The translations under genes were made by a program, and so were the position numbers. From positions 310,001-374,000 of the forward strand of contig NZ_AKWY02000004.1 of the NCBI RefSeq assembly GCF_000306255.2: 64,000 bases of DNA, read 5' to 3'. This document shows positions 26,570 to 38,941 of this stretch, piece after piece (position 1 is the stretch's first letter; each line of letters opens with the position of its first letter). The DNA comes from Leptospira noguchii serovar Panama str. CZ214 (GTDB lineage Bacteria > Spirochaetota > Leptospiria > Leptospirales > Leptospiraceae). The notes below the pieces were generated by a model that searched no databases, was not told the DNA's origin, and worked only from the letters and a program-made list of their open reading frames with translations.

Positions 26570-27217
26570 ATGATTAGAAAAAATATTCGAAATTTTGCAT
26601 GGATCCTTTTTTTGTTAGAGCTTGGTTGCAAAACAAATTTTAATGATTTTGACAGAAGAATTTACGTCGTTGAGGGATTAAAAAAACAGCATTCTCAAGA
26701 GGAAAAATTTTTAGAAAAACGAAAACGAATCGGCGTTTCGGAATTTCCACTCGTAACAATCCAAGAGGGAATCGGAATCCCAGATCTATTTTTAAGAAAA
26801 ACCAAATTTTCAGAAGTGGAATCGAAATTTGGAAATCAATATATTAAAAATTACTTATACTTAAATGAAGGCGAAAAAAAAATCCGTTATGAATCGTTGG
26901 GACTTTCTCTTGTTTTTCGAGATTACGAAGACATCCTTCTAAAGGAAATAGAGATGGAACCCCCATTTCAAGCGGTCACTTCCAAAGGAATCATATTAGG
27001 AAAAAGCACCTTACAGGAAGCAACCGTTGCCTATGGGGGAGAAATTATGTGGGAGATTAAGGAAGATTCTTATTGGTGCATCCGTTGTAATTTTAAATAT
27101 TATAATGATGGAATTCGATTTTGTGCCAAAAAAGATCCATCGATCTTTCCGGAATATGATCCGTCTAACAAAACGTTCTACCTGAAACAGAAAATTCAAA
27201 AAATCTATATATTCTAA
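26570..27217 (+). CDS. Lipoprotein B1
   Basis: A 215-residue lipoprotein with Cys20 after FLLELG. The mature part has a conserved [14 protein letters not shown] segment, a beta-rich middle ([29 protein letters not shown]) and ends [14 protein letters not shown]. It is the paralogue of B2 at 30021. AAAAGGAAC ten bases before the ATG is a good ribosome-binding site. The segment [13 protein letters not shown] may recall BamE/SmpA-type repeats (start-of-fold motif), but this is weak. Function unknown; always next to an A gene here. Confidence 0.78.
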   Translation: MIRKNIRNFAWILFLLELGCKTNFNDFDRRIYVVEGLKKQHSQEEKFLEKRKRIGVSEFPLVTIQEGIGIPDLFLRKTKFSEVESKFGNQYIKNYLYLNEGEKKIRYESLGLSLVFRDYEDILLKEIEMEPPFQAVTSKGIILGKSTLQEATVAYGGEIMWEIKEDSYWCIRCNFKYYNDGIRFCAKKDPSIFPEYDPSNKTFYLKQKIQKIYIF

Positions 27218-27237
27218 AAGGAGGCCATACCTATCAA

Positions 27238-27281
27238 TCAAACTTGATTGACCGCACGAATCGCAGAGGCAAGAGCGCCTT
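27238..27281 (-). pseudogene. 44-base copy of the amine-oxidase 3' end (duplication scar)
   Basis: Bases 27238-27281 are identical to 30710-30753, the last 14 codons plus stop of the amine-oxidase gene ([14 protein letters not shown] read from the minus strand). It lies 20 bases after B1, in the same position relative to B1 as the real gene has to B2. It has no function of its own and marks the junction of the tandem duplication. Confidence 0.88.
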
Positions 27282-27285
27282 AACA

Positions 27286-27783
27286 GATCTATGATATATT
27301 AGAATTTGACCCATAGTAAAGAACATATTACTTTGCTGTGTTATCCTATCTTAAGATTCGTATTAATTAACTCTTTATACTTGGAGTGAAAGTAAAAATT
27401 GCTTTTCAAATATAGAACCGATGGAAATTTCATTAAACCCAATTCGATAACAATAAAGTTTACACCACTTTGCCAATAATTTTGAATTAGAGTGAAACCG
27501 TATTCTGAATTTAGCATTACGTTTTTATAAATTATTTCCTCATTTTAAATCGAAATTTTAAATCGAATTTAGATTATAATATGGAATGAAATCACCGCGC
27601 AAATAAGATATATTGAAGCATAGAAATTTATCGAAGAATCCTAAAAGAAATCGTATCTTTAGAAGTTTTTAATTTCCGTTTAAAATGTACTATAGTTTCT
27701 ATAAATTCAATCGCGTTTGTGGTTTTGATGGAATGTTTTGAGTTTAATTTGAAATTTTACTTAAAATTAAACTCAGTTTTTTT
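27286..27783. other. Spacer between duplicated gene pairs
   Basis: No gene. This stretch should be the DNA that lay upstream of the ancestral A gene, but I see no clear match with the region before A1. A tandem TTTTAAATCGAAATTTTAAATCGAATTT lies at about 27543-27570. The promoter of A2 is presumably in the last 100 bases. Confidence 0.5.
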
Positions 27784-29781
27784 ATGATCCGAAAAATTAT
27801 TATCTTATTTTTAATCGTTTTAAATCTAAACTGTTTAACATTCCGTTATATGAAAATGCATAATAATGATCGCGAGGATGAAGCATACGTTCCTTATACA
27901 GGAACTTTTGCTAACGTTGGGCTTATTTTGTTTGGACCACTTATAGAGATTACTTTACCGGGAATGTTAACGAAAGAAGAAAATTCAAGTTTTTTGGTCT
28001 TTTGGCTTTCTCGTTTTATTGATTTACCTCTTTGTCTGATTGCAGATACTGTTTTGTTGCCAGGGACTCTTCCATATTACATATACGTAAAGTCTGGGAG
28101 ACCTTGGTCGAGTCGTTGGTATCATAGAAAATACGAAGAAAGGGTACCTTCTTTCCGAAAACAAAATCCGCCTTATATTGCTCTAAAGTCGATCATTAGC
28201 AGCAACGATCTAACAGCCCTTCAAAGATTTTTAAAGTCATACGATGTTGTAGCACTTGAAAAAAAGATCAGGTACTTACAAGAAGAAGACTTGCTTCCTT
28301 ATGAACATTCGTGGACTTACAATTTTTATTCTGATAAGGTTGGGATCATAGATTATATTACCTCTTTCGCTTCCAATCAGACTACTTTCAGAAATAAAAC
28401 TATTAATCCAGGAGATCGGCTTGAGGTCGTATATACTCTTTATGAAGAATTTCGAAAGGATCCGGAATTAGAAAAAAAGTATTATGATACGGTTTGGAAA
28501 GCTTACTTTTCATCGGGTGAAATGAATGAAAATCCTACGATATTCAAGAAAGTCTTCCAGGAATTTTCTGGTAGAAAAGAAATCTCTGATTTGCTTAAAT
28601 CAACCGCTTTAGGATACTTTGAAAAGAAATCCCCACAAACTCACGATCTAATCTTAAGTCTAAGACAAACTCCCCAACAAATTTCGGAAGGTTGGTATGA
28701 AAAAATCGATCTTTTAACGGAAATGGATGATCTGCTTCAAAAGAAACCGGACTTGCAGAAAGAATGGAGACAAACCGCCTGGAGTTCCGCTATTTCCTCC
28801 GGGGTGATCGTCCATCGCCCGTTAATACTTGAAAAAGCATTTAGAGAGTTCCCTAAGGAAACCGCAAAGTCGGCCCTTAATTTATTTTTGAACGCCGATA
28901 GGAGCAAAAACCGTCAATCGATAGATATTATCGTAAAAAATCTAAAGGATGCGGACGGTTTTCCTTTGGAACGGCTTACGGAAGAAACCGTTATAAATAT
29001 ATTAAAATATTCTAATTTAGTAGAAAAACTACTTCAGACCGGTTGGGATCCAAATCATATTTTGAAACGGAAGGAATGGATATACAAAGTAGGAAACCAA
29101 AAAATTACAGTAAAAGAGGAAACTTCTCTTCTCATACTTTCGATACAAAACGTTTTCGTCCCTGCGGAAACGTTTCAGATTCTACTGAAATATGGAGCCA
29201 AACCCAATTTAGGAGTAAAAAAATACCATCTTGGAAAAAGTGAATATGAGTTACTTTATCCGATGAACGCCGCCCAAGAAGGATTAGGTTATGTAAGCGA
29301 AGCAACAAAAAGGAAAGTTCTCACGGACTGGACGGAATCGCCCCTGAAAGAATTTCACGTAAAATATCCGATCTATCCCGTTCTTCAGTCTTATGTAGAA
29401 GCAAAAAACGTCCAGGCCGTTGAAAAAACGTTAGCCGGCATCGATTTGATTTCTATGGAAAAGGAAATGCTTCGACTCCGAAAAGAAAATCTTCTTCCTA
29501 TTCGTGTCCCTAGATTCCGTAGAGACGAAATCAGAAAAATAAGTATTTTAGAAAACGTATCTTCTCTCGCGACTGCATATTTCAAGTCCGAAGGAACAAG
29601 AGAATGTCTGACCGGAAGACATTCCGAAGCGTTCGAAATTCAAAAGATATTCTACGATGTGATCGGAAAAGATAAAGACCTGAAACGATTCTTTTTGGAA
29701 AACTTAGGAAAAAACGGAGTCTTTCGAAAAGATCCCTTTAAGGAAGAGCCCGTCTTTTGTGGAACTTATGATAAAATCTGA
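27784..29781 (+). CDS. Lipoprotein A2 (YceK-like, with repeated helical module)
   Basis: A 665-residue lipoprotein (LNLNC, Cys17), full-length paralogue of A1. Order: YceK-like segment (RFIDLPLCLIADTVLLPGTLPYYIY, about 80-105), helical module 1 (IALKSIISSNDLTALQRFL, then [15 protein letters not shown]), long helical middle, ankyrin-like unit (LLKYGAKPNLG), then module 2, a second copy of module 1 (YPVLQSYVEAKNVQAVEKTL, then MEKEMLRLRKENLLP) near residues 530-570. No catalytic motif. Surface or periplasmic scaffold is a guess. B2 follows after 239 bases. Confidence 0.8.
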   Translation: MIRKIIILFLIVLNLNCLTFRYMKMHNNDREDEAYVPYTGTFANVGLILFGPLIEITLPGMLTKEENSSFLVFWLSRFIDLPLCLIADTVLLPGTLPYYIYVKSGRPWSSRWYHRKYEERVPSFRKQNPPYIALKSIISSNDLTALQRFLKSYDVVALEKKIRYLQEEDLLPYEHSWTYNFYSDKVGIIDYITSFASNQTTFRNKTINPGDRLEVVYTLYEEFRKDPELEKKYYDTVWKAYFSSGEMNENPTIFKKVFQEFSGRKEISDLLKSTALGYFEKKSPQTHDLILSLRQTPQQISEGWYEKIDLLTEMDDLLQKKPDLQKEWRQTAWSSAISSGVIVHRPLILEKAFREFPKETAKSALNLFLNADRSKNRQSIDIIVKNLKDADGFPLERLTEETVINILKYSNLVEKLLQTGWDPNHILKRKEWIYKVGNQKITVKEETSLLILSIQNVFVPAETFQILLKYGAKPNLGVKKYHLGKSEYELLYPMNAAQEGLGYVSEATKRKVLTDWTESPLKEFHVKYPIYPVLQSYVEAKNVQAVEKTLAGIDLISMEKEMLRLRKENLLPIRVPRFRRDEIRKISILENVSSLATAYFKSEGTRECLTGRHSEAFEIQKIFYDVIGKDKDLKRFFLENLGKNGVFRKDPFKEEPVFCGTYDKI

Positions 29782-30020
29782 GATTATATACAAACAAAGC
29801 GAACCAAGGCATTCCCGATCTAAAAAAATCACAGCATACGTTTTGGTAGGTATGCCAGGCGATGATTTAGAATAGGGAACATAAAATCAAAAAACAACAA
29901 AGTATTATAAAGAATTCTTATGGGAAACCTCTGTTTTACGACATTCGAGAATTCTAAAATCTATTCTATAGAGGTTTCCAATCGATAAAATTCTACAATA
30001 ATAAAAGGAGCTTTCCTATT

Positions 30021-30701
30021 ATGACCAGAAAAAACATTCAAAAATTTGCATGGATCCTTTTTTTACTTGGATTTAGCTGTAGAACCACATCCAACGATTT
30101 TGACAGAAGAATCTACGTGGTCGAAGGATTGAGAAAACAAAATTTACAAGAGGAGAAAAATTCGGAAAAGCAAAAACAATCCACCACTCTCAATTCACCA
30201 ATAGTAACTATCAATGATAGATTCGAAATTTTGGATTTAACTATACATGAATCACTATTCAAAGACGTGGAATCTAAATTCGGAAATCAATATATTCGAA
30301 ATCACTTTAATTATGAAGATATAGAAATAAACTATGAATCTATCGGGGTTTCTTTTGTTTTCGATAGTTATAGTGAAAAAATACGTCGAATAAGAATAAA
30401 ACCTCCATTTAGAGTAATTACTTCTAGAGGAATCACTTTAGATAAAAGTACGTTACAAGAAGCCATGGAAGCCTATGAAAGAACGATGTATAAACCAGAG
30501 GGATATGTAACTCGGAACATTGAAGAAAAGCCTTATTTATGTGTAGGCTACGGCAATTTCCACTATTATCCGGTTCGTATGATCTATTTTTGTGTAGAAA
30601 AGAATCCCTCTATTCCCGAAAGCTCAGTTGACAATACCTTTTATCTAAAACAGAAAATTCAAAAAATTCATATAGGCTATATAGGCTCTAATGCAAAATA
30701 A
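30021..30701 (+). CDS. Lipoprotein B2
   Basis: A 226-residue lipoprotein (FLLGFSC, Cys20), paralogue of B1. Shared blocks: [45 protein letters not shown] and [12 protein letters not shown]. The stretch between about residues 45 and 70 has diverged most. AAAGGAG eight bases before the ATG is a strong ribosome-binding site. Its stop is nine bases from the convergent amine-oxidase stop, with no terminator between them. Confidence 0.8.
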   Translation: MTRKNIQKFAWILFLLGFSCRTTSNDFDRRIYVVEGLRKQNLQEEKNSEKQKQSTTLNSPIVTINDRFEILDLTIHESLFKDVESKFGNQYIRNHFNYEDIEINYESIGVSFVFDSYSEKIRRIRIKPPFRVITSRGITLDKSTLQEAMEAYERTMYKPEGYVTRNIEEKPYLCVGYGNFHYYPVRMIYFCVEKNPSIPESSVDNTFYLKQKIQKIHIGYIGSNAK

Positions 30702-30709
30702 CGAAAAGT

Positions 30710-32053
30710 TCAAACTTGATTGACCGCACGAATCGCAGAGGCAAGAGCGCCTTCGACAGTTCCGTTTAATTCCGCAGTGTGCTCCCCTGCAAAAAAAATA
30801 CGATCCATCGGCTTTAAAAGTGAAATGATCGATCCGTAACTTCCCGGAGGAAACGTTGCAATTCCAGTTGGAACAAATTTAGATTGAGAAGTTTCACTGC
30901 TTTGAATCCTAAGAACCTGCAATTCCTTACCTTGTCCCAAAGATTCCAACGCAAGACGAATATATTCCACTTTCATCGCGTCGGTAGAAGAAGCCAACAC
31001 GTCGTATCGATCCCCGGTTGAAATCATTCCTAAAATCTTATCTTCCGAGTTAATCTTAGTTCCTGCGTCGTAAATAAAACCGGCGACCGAATCGGAATAC
31101 GCCGAGAAATTTCCCCTAGTCCAAGGAGCTTCTCGAAGTATTAAAAAAGTCTTATATATTCTAGAATATCGAATCCGCAAAGCAGACAACTTTTTTTCCT
31201 TATCTAATTCTGGTTCCCATTGAATCGTTGTTAGTTGATTTGCGGGTAATGTAGAAATACAAGCGTTTCCCTCTATTTTTTTTCCGGAAACGGTGGTCAC
31301 AGTCACCTTACCTTCTCCTTGAGAAACGGAAACTACCGGATCCGAAAAAACAATTTCCGTATTTTCCAAAGATGACACAAGCGCCCTTGTTAACGTTTCC
31401 ATTCCTCCTTCTATACGGGTGTTGTATTTCGGAAAGTTAGTTAAATCGGATAATACTTTTTGTGCCGATAATGAACGAAGAGAATCTCCATAATATAATG
31501 AATATTTAAAATTTAGAAGATTCAAATCCTCCGGACTCATTCCTTGATAATTTAAGAAGTTATAAAAACTAATCCGATCTAATTCCTGCTGTTGAGTGGA
31601 ATTGATTTTAGAATTCATCTGAACGAGCTTATTTAAAATTTCTTGAGACTTAGGTGATATATCCCAAGTTCCGAACTTGCGATAAGACCCTAAGAACAAA
31701 TCGGACTGAACTTCAAATTGGGTTGTTTTCAACCCAAGTTCTCGAATTAAACTTTTTGCGGTTCTATGTTCTGCCTGAATCCATTCAGCTCCTAAATCCA
31801 AAAAGTTTCCGCTAACATCCGTTACAGTTCTGATTCTTCCCCCAAGTCGATCAGTCGCTTCGATGAGTTGGACCTTAATTCCGGTTTTACTTAAAAGATA
31901 AGAAGCATATAAACCGGAAATTCCACCTCCCATTACAATTACGGTTTTGCGAGACGACGTTCCTTGAGCACTTAATTTTATTCCTGGAAGGCCGGAAATT
32001 CCAGCCGCAGTTAAAATTCCGAGTTTAATAAACTCCGATCTGCTTAGTTTCAT
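30710..32053 (-). CDS. Flavin-containing amine oxidase
   Basis: A 447-residue FAD enzyme of the monoamine-oxidase/polyamine-oxidase family, oxidising an amine to imine with H2O2 release. The N-terminus ([19 protein letters not shown]) resembles a Tat signal but has a single Arg, so export by Tat is uncertain. FAD binding: [17 protein letters not shown] (39-55) and DRLGGRIRT; the C-terminal FAD motif is [24 protein letters not shown]. Substrate cannot be read. A 44-base copy of its 3' end lies at 27238. Confidence 0.88.
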   Translation of the reverse strand: MKLSRSEFIKLGILTAAGISGLPGIKLSAQGTSSRKTVIVMGGGISGLYASYLLSKTGIKVQLIEATDRLGGRIRTVTDVSGNFLDLGAEWIQAEHRTAKSLIRELGLKTTQFEVQSDLFLGSYRKFGTWDISPKSQEILNKLVQMNSKINSTQQQELDRISFYNFLNYQGMSPEDLNLLNFKYSLYYGDSLRSLSAQKVLSDLTNFPKYNTRIEGGMETLTRALVSSLENTEIVFSDPVVSVSQGEGKVTVTTVSGKKIEGNACISTLPANQLTTIQWEPELDKEKKLSALRIRYSRIYKTFLILREAPWTRGNFSAYSDSVAGFIYDAGTKINSEDKILGMISTGDRYDVLASSTDAMKVEYIRLALESLGQGKELQVLRIQSSETSQSKFVPTGIATFPPGSYGSIISLLKPMDRIFFAGEHTAELNGTVEGALASAIRAVNQV

Positions 32054-32631
32054 TGTTTTGTCCGATTTGAATGTCGATTTCTTATTTTATCTTCGGTTAA
32101 AAATTTGTTTTTTTGGGAAAGATTTTAAGAACCTGTTCTAAAACTTTAAAATATAGGAGCTACGAATCAATCTTCTCAAAATCGAATGCATTTGAAATTT
32201 GTGGGAACTCATGCAAAAATTTTTATAACAAAAAAATTCTAAAACTGTAAATCATACAATACGACGATTTCTGTAGGAACTCATACATTTTTTTAAATTC
32301 AAAAATGATTTTGATTTTAAATAGAAAAAAATTTTTTAATTTTCTAAAACCAGGGGTTCCTACATTTGCAGAGTTAATCTGTAAAACCCTAATTACCCAG
32401 AATTACATAATAAATCACCTTGAATTTGCACGCCAATTGTCACTTAGGCACTAATTTTCAAAAACCTATTCATTCGTTTATAAGCCATTTCAAAAATATT
32501 TTGAATCATCAGGATCGGCATTTTAAACAAAGATAAATTATCTTTGAGAACAGTTCGTGAATTTTCTCAAAGTTATTCCAAATCCATTTCTCAGAAAAAT
32601 CCTTGCATAGAAAAGGCTTCTATTTTCCTTT
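32054..32631. other. Spacer with short repeats before the riboswitch
   Basis: No gene. TGTRGGAACT-type repeats at about 32152-32166 (ATAGGAGCTACGA), 32199-32214, 32272-32290 and inverted at 32352-32367, the last followed by the tail GTTAATCTGTAAAACCCTAAT. The promoter for the riboswitch transcript should lie between 32450 and 32630. Confidence 0.5.
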
Positions 32632-32755
<124 letters not shown>

Positions 32756-32835
32756 GTTCGGTACTCGCTTCTGCATTTTCCTGCATCCGCGATGGGGCCC
32801 CGAAAGACGGAAATCGGAGAGGGGTCCGAGCGGAA
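32756..32835 (+). promoter_or_regulatory. Candidate expression platform of the B12 riboswitch
   Basis: GC-rich tail of the leader. GGGCCCC (32795-32801) can pair with GGGGTCC (32821-32827). The GGTCC inside this arm (32823-32827) could instead pair with GGACC (32751-32755), the 3' strand of the riboswitch closing stem, giving mutually exclusive folds. There is no T run, so control of translation or Rho access seems more likely than an intrinsic terminator. The fold is my inference. Confidence 0.4.
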
Positions 32836-32947
32836 ATATCCACCATAAAAAAATTCGTTTTCGCTTAGAACTGTTTCTAAATTGAATTTGAATATTCTAA
32901 ATTTAGAATCCGTTTTCTCTTCTACAAAAAAAATTATAGGTGATTAC

Positions 32948-33526
32948 ATGAAACGTAAACCATATTGGAAATTTTTTATTTCAACTTTTCTTATATTAGG
33001 ATTGTTGAATTGCTCCCCATCGAAAGAAAACAATGATGACGAATTACTTCTTCTTGGAATTTCGGTTCAAAACTACTGGGAAATCGAAGGAACTTGGAAT
33101 TACTTCAATGGAACTAAAAGTTATGCCGGAGATCTTTTTAACGAAAACGGAACTGTTTTGGTAGGTCAGTACATTATTACTAAAACTAAAATGACTCGAG
33201 ATATAAGAGATACCGGATTCGGGGCAAGTAAACTAATCGGTGATGTCATCGAAATCGACCGTTCTAAAAAAGTAGTCTATGTTCAATTTACCCAAGATTC
33301 TACTTTTTCAAAAGGAAAATTCGCTTGGTATCGTTGGACTTCAAAAGACGGTTATTATTACATCTGCCCAGACCTTTCTGGTGTGAACAATCAAAATACA
33401 TTAGAACAAGCTAAAGCAGACAATTTGGATAACTTCACCGATACCACCAATATCAATGCTGGATGCGGTTTGAACAGTGGATTTGATCCTGCCCCTTGGA
33501 GCCGTTTAGAAATTAAAACTAACTAA
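32948..33526 (+). CDS. Lipoprotein under B12 riboswitch control
   Basis: A 192-residue lipoprotein; LILGLLNCS gives Cys22. The frame is open from 32882, but the ATG at 32948 has AGGTG seven bases upstream and begins a proper signal peptide. The mature part is a beta-rich domain with WEIEGTWNYFNG, KGKFAWYRWT, YYYICPDLSG and a final INAGCGLN with PWSRLEI; this W/YYxC/GCG/W pattern recurs in other Leptospira lipoproteins as I recall them. First gene after the riboswitch, so a role in corrinoid capture is plausible but unproven. Confidence 0.78.
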   Translation: MKRKPYWKFFISTFLILGLLNCSPSKENNDDELLLLGISVQNYWEIEGTWNYFNGTKSYAGDLFNENGTVLVGQYIITKTKMTRDIRDTGFGASKLIGDVIEIDRSKKVVYVQFTQDSTFSKGKFAWYRWTSKDGYYYICPDLSGVNNQNTLEQAKADNLDNFTDTTNINAGCGLNSGFDPAPWSRLEIKTN

Positions 33527-33534
33527 AATTTTTT

Positions 33535-33570
33535 AATAAATACGAACGATTTAAATCGTTCGTATTTATT
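33535..33570. other. Perfect 36-base palindrome
   Basis: AATAAATACGAACGATTT is followed directly by its exact reverse complement AAATCGTTCGTATTTATT. It lies eight bases after the first lipoprotein stop and 20 bases before the next start. No T run follows, so it may slow or partly end transcription, protect the upstream mRNA from decay, or bind a dimeric protein. Confidence 0.8.
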
Positions 33571-33590
33571 AAGTATTTATTTTAAAACTT

Positions 33591-34415
33591 ATGAAAAAAA
33601 ACATCTTCACTTGTAGTTTAATTCTTTTTTTCCTTTTTTATTCATGTAAGGAAAGTTCATCTGACAATTCAGAAACACTTGCAGCTTTACTTTTACTAAC
33701 TCAAACCCAACAACGAACTTCTGAAATAAGTCCTTGCAAAGATAGATTTGCAATCGACCAAGTTGGAATTTATAATGCAAAAGAAATCATAAGCGCGCCT
33801 GCGCATACCGGAACAGGTTTTCAAGATTCTCGTTGCGCGGTAGACGGAATTTTAGGGCTTGGAAACTTTAACGGCTCTCTTGATGTTTTCACTTTAGATA
33901 CAAACGGTGCCGGAGCTTCGTTAATTTTAGGCTGGAACGGTAAAAAGGTTCAGAATACGGTCGGAACAGATTTTATTGTTTTCGAAAACCCATTCCAACA
34001 AGGTGGAAACCAAAACACAGTTTTTTTAGAACCCGTCATTGTAGAAGTAGGTAACGATCAAACCAATTGGTGTGGTTGGGATCCTACATATGTCGGAGGT
34101 GGCGCGTTTTCTACCGATCCGGCAAATTGGTTACGGTTTGCTGGTTTGAGATATGTAGATTATAATCAAATCACAAATCCAATGAACTCCGCTTCCTTAT
34201 TCAACATAGGAGGGGGAGACGGCTTTGATCTGGGAGACGCAAACTTTGGGAATTCGGGAACAGGTTGTAATGGAGCCCTCAGAGCGGATCTCCAAAATAA
34301 CGGTTTTTTATACGTAAAACTGAGTTCTGCAAAAGTAATTTTGCCTGCTCTTCAGATCCCAGGTGCTAATGAGAACCCTGACATAGATGGGGTAATTGCA
34401 AAGCAGTTAAATTAA
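33591..34415 (+). CDS. Surface-type lipoprotein, candidate corrinoid-binding protein
   Basis: A 274-residue lipoprotein (LFYSC, Cys19). The mature protein has TLDTNGAGASLILGWNG, GTDFIVFENPFQQGG, EPVIVEVGNDQTNWCGW and GGGDGFDLGDA. Proteins with this layout (FVVFENPF, EVSxD, GFDL) occur beside BtuB-type B12 receptors in other phyla, as I recall. Together with the riboswitch and cob genes, this suggests a corrinoid-binding surface protein; that is inference. No TonB receptor is in the window. Confidence 0.75.
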   Translation: MKKNIFTCSLILFFLFYSCKESSSDNSETLAALLLLTQTQQRTSEISPCKDRFAIDQVGIYNAKEIISAPAHTGTGFQDSRCAVDGILGLGNFNGSLDVFTLDTNGAGASLILGWNGKKVQNTVGTDFIVFENPFQQGGNQNTVFLEPVIVEVGNDQTNWCGWDPTYVGGGAFSTDPANWLRFAGLRYVDYNQITNPMNSASLFNIGGGDGFDLGDANFGNSGTGCNGALRADLQNNGFLYVKLSSAKVILPALQIPGANENPDIDGVIAKQLN

Positions 34416-34433
34416 TAATATTAGGAAAATTGC

Positions 34434-36847
<2,414 letters not shown>

Positions 36848-36863
<16 letters not shown>

Positions 36864-37432
36864 TCAGACATACCACTCCAGAAATTTCACAAGGAATCTG
36901 TTACGGTCAAACAGACGTTCCTTTAATTTCCGACTTTCATTTAGAATTCCGATCCGTTCTCCAAAAAATCAACATTGCCCTCGATCAAATTTATTCTAGC
37001 CCTAGTATTCGTTGCCAAAAATTAGCTGAGTTTCTTAAAGACCAATATCTAACTAAATTAGAATATTCAAATTCATTGATGGAATTAAACTTTGGATCCT
37101 GGGAAAAAAAACCTTGGTCTGAAATTCCAAAAAACGAATATTCCTATTGGGCAAAGGATTTTGTAAACTTTAAAGTCCCCAACGGAGAAAGTTATCAAGA
37201 GTTATACGAAAGGGTTTCTAAATTCTTAGATAAAGTTTTATATTCTTTTTCGGACGAAAAAATTGGAATTATCACCCACGCCGGAGTCATTAGAACCGTT
37301 CTTTGTAAACTTTTAAATATACCATTGGAACGTGGGTTTTATTTCGATCTGAACTACGGTTCCATAAACAAAATTCTCGTAGAAAGAGACGGAATGGATT
37401 TTTTTTCCAAATTAATCTTCTGGAATTTTTAA
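36848..37432 (+). CDS. cobC: Alpha-ribazole phosphatase, histidine phosphatase family
   Basis: Removes phosphate from alpha-ribazole phosphate (or the cobalamin phosphate product). The 194-residue protein begins [12 protein letters not shown], with the RHT phosphohistidine motif of the phosphoglycerate-mutase-like fold, then [27 protein letters not shown] and IITHAGVIR. The start at 36848 is chosen because the RHT motif then sits at the N-terminus; the gene overlaps cobS by 16 bases. Last gene of the operon. Confidence 0.88.
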
Positions 37433-37810
37433 GTCTGTTACAGTTTTTTTTCAAATTACTGATATAATTCTTAAAAACTTGTCCGTAAAATTTTAATATT
37501 CCTTACCAGTTCATTAAAAAACGTGTGGCAACTAAAACAAACTTTAACATTTTAAGACTTTGTTATTGATTTTAGAAAAAATCTATCCGTTCAATACAAA
37601 ATTAATGATATTCTAATGTATTTATCAATAGAGTTATTGAAAAATTAGTCCCCTTCTGTTTTATGGAAATACTCAACTGAAGCAATTTTGTTAATAGCCA
37701 CTATGAAATTTTTTAATAACTCTAATTAAAACTTACAAAACAATTACTTCTGAGATATAGAAAAATTTTCTAATATATAACTTTTTCAAAATTTAGGTTC
37801 AATTACTTTT
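37433..37810. other. Spacer with a MITE-like element
   Basis: No gene. Holds the MITE-like copy at 37629-37724. An ACGTGTGGCAACTA (about 37520) may be a diverged TGTGGGAACT repeat. No terminator for the cob operon is obvious. Confidence 0.5.
37629..37724 (+). repeat. MITE-like element, copy 4
   Basis: A 96-base copy from TAGAGTTATTGAAAAATT to AATTTTTTAATAACTCTA; both arms carry the change GTTATT/AATAAC, so the inverted repeat is kept by paired changes. The core reads CTTCTGTTTTATGGAAATAC, then CTGAAGCAATTTTGTTAAT. Confidence 0.8.
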
Positions 37811-38938
37811 ATGACTAAAATACATTTTAAAATTTCTTTTTCAGGCGAGATCATCTCCCATAATTTTAAATTTTTAAGTCTAATAAAGAAAATCTTGTAT
37901 CTTACGTTTTTGGAAAGGTTTCCAAATTCTATTGGATTTATAATTTTTATTTTACTAACTGGAACAACCATATCTTCAGAAGATCAAACACCATCCCAAT
38001 TGTTTATAATAGATGCTTCTGGATCTATGAATGAATACTTAGGAATTTATCAAAAAATTCATTTAGCTAAAAAACACGTTAGTCGTTATGTCTCTACTCT
38101 TCCACAAGAAACTGAAATTGGTTTTTTGGCATACGGAAATCGTCTTCCAGGATGTTCGTCCTCAAGATTGTATCAACCTTTAGAAGTGGGAAATCATGAT
38201 ACTTTCAAAAATCGACTATTTAGCCTGACTCCCTCGGGCGCTACACCTCTCGCAGAATCAATTAGAATCGCAGGAACCTTGATTTCGCAGAGAAAAAAGG
38301 AAACCGAAATTATTTTAGTGACGGATGGAGTGGAAAGTTGTTACGGAGATCCTAAAAAAGAACTTCAGACTCTCAAACAAAAAGGAGTTCCATTTCGATT
38401 TCATGTCTTAGGACTCGGGCTCAAACGTCATGAAGAACTACAAATGAAAATTCTCACAGAAGAAGGAAACGGGAGATATTTCGGTATCGAGGACGATTCT
38501 TCTTTTTATACCGCTCTCGATTCGCTTAAAAATCCCTCCGTTACAACCACATTCCAAAAACCAAACGAATTGAGCGTAAAACCTAACAACGATTTAATGG
38601 TATGGTTTGAAAAAATTTACAGAAATCAAGAATCGGATTCGAAAGTGGAATATACGATCGACTTCGGTTTTAAAACTAAAAACAATCCGAAAAATTGTGT
38701 AATATTAAATCTAAAACAGAAAACGAATTCTTCTCACCAAAGTTTAGGCCCTAAAAGAATCTCTTCTCCCGAAGCCTTAATCCTAAATAAAAGTGCGTGT
38801 TTTGACGTTTCAGAGGGTAAAGGAATGATTACGATTGAAATTCCGAAACAAAATTCTATTATCGGAGTTTTAGAACTTTGGGATATGACAGGAATCCCTT
38901 CTCCCATAGAAATTTCAAAAGAAGAAGAAATACGTTAG
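37811..38938 (+). CDS. Von Willebrand factor A domain protein
   Basis: A 375-residue protein with an N-terminal membrane segment (about 40-55, IGFIIFILLTGTTIS) and a VWA domain. The metal-binding MIDAS is DASGSM (Asp68, Ser70, Ser72) with Thr in TPSGATPLAES and Asp in LVTDGVES. The C-terminal 130 residues are beta-rich and unassigned. VWA domains bind protein partners. It is exported or membrane-anchored and converges, three bases apart, on two DUF4139 genes, so a shared role is possible but not shown. Confidence 0.82.
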   Translation: MTKIHFKISFSGEIISHNFKFLSLIKKILYLTFLERFPNSIGFIIFILLTGTTISSEDQTPSQLFIIDASGSMNEYLGIYQKIHLAKKHVSRYVSTLPQETEIGFLAYGNRLPGCSSSRLYQPLEVGNHDTFKNRLFSLTPSGATPLAESIRIAGTLISQRKKETEIILVTDGVESCYGDPKKELQTLKQKGVPFRFHVLGLGLKRHEELQMKILTEEGNGRYFGIEDDSSFYTALDSLKNPSVTTTFQKPNELSVKPNNDLMVWFEKIYRNQESDSKVEYTIDFGFKTKNNPKNCVILNLKQKTNSSHQSLGPKRISSPEALILNKSACFDVSEGKGMITIEIPKQNSIIGVLELWDMTGIPSPIEISKEEEIR

Positions 38939-38941
38939 ACG

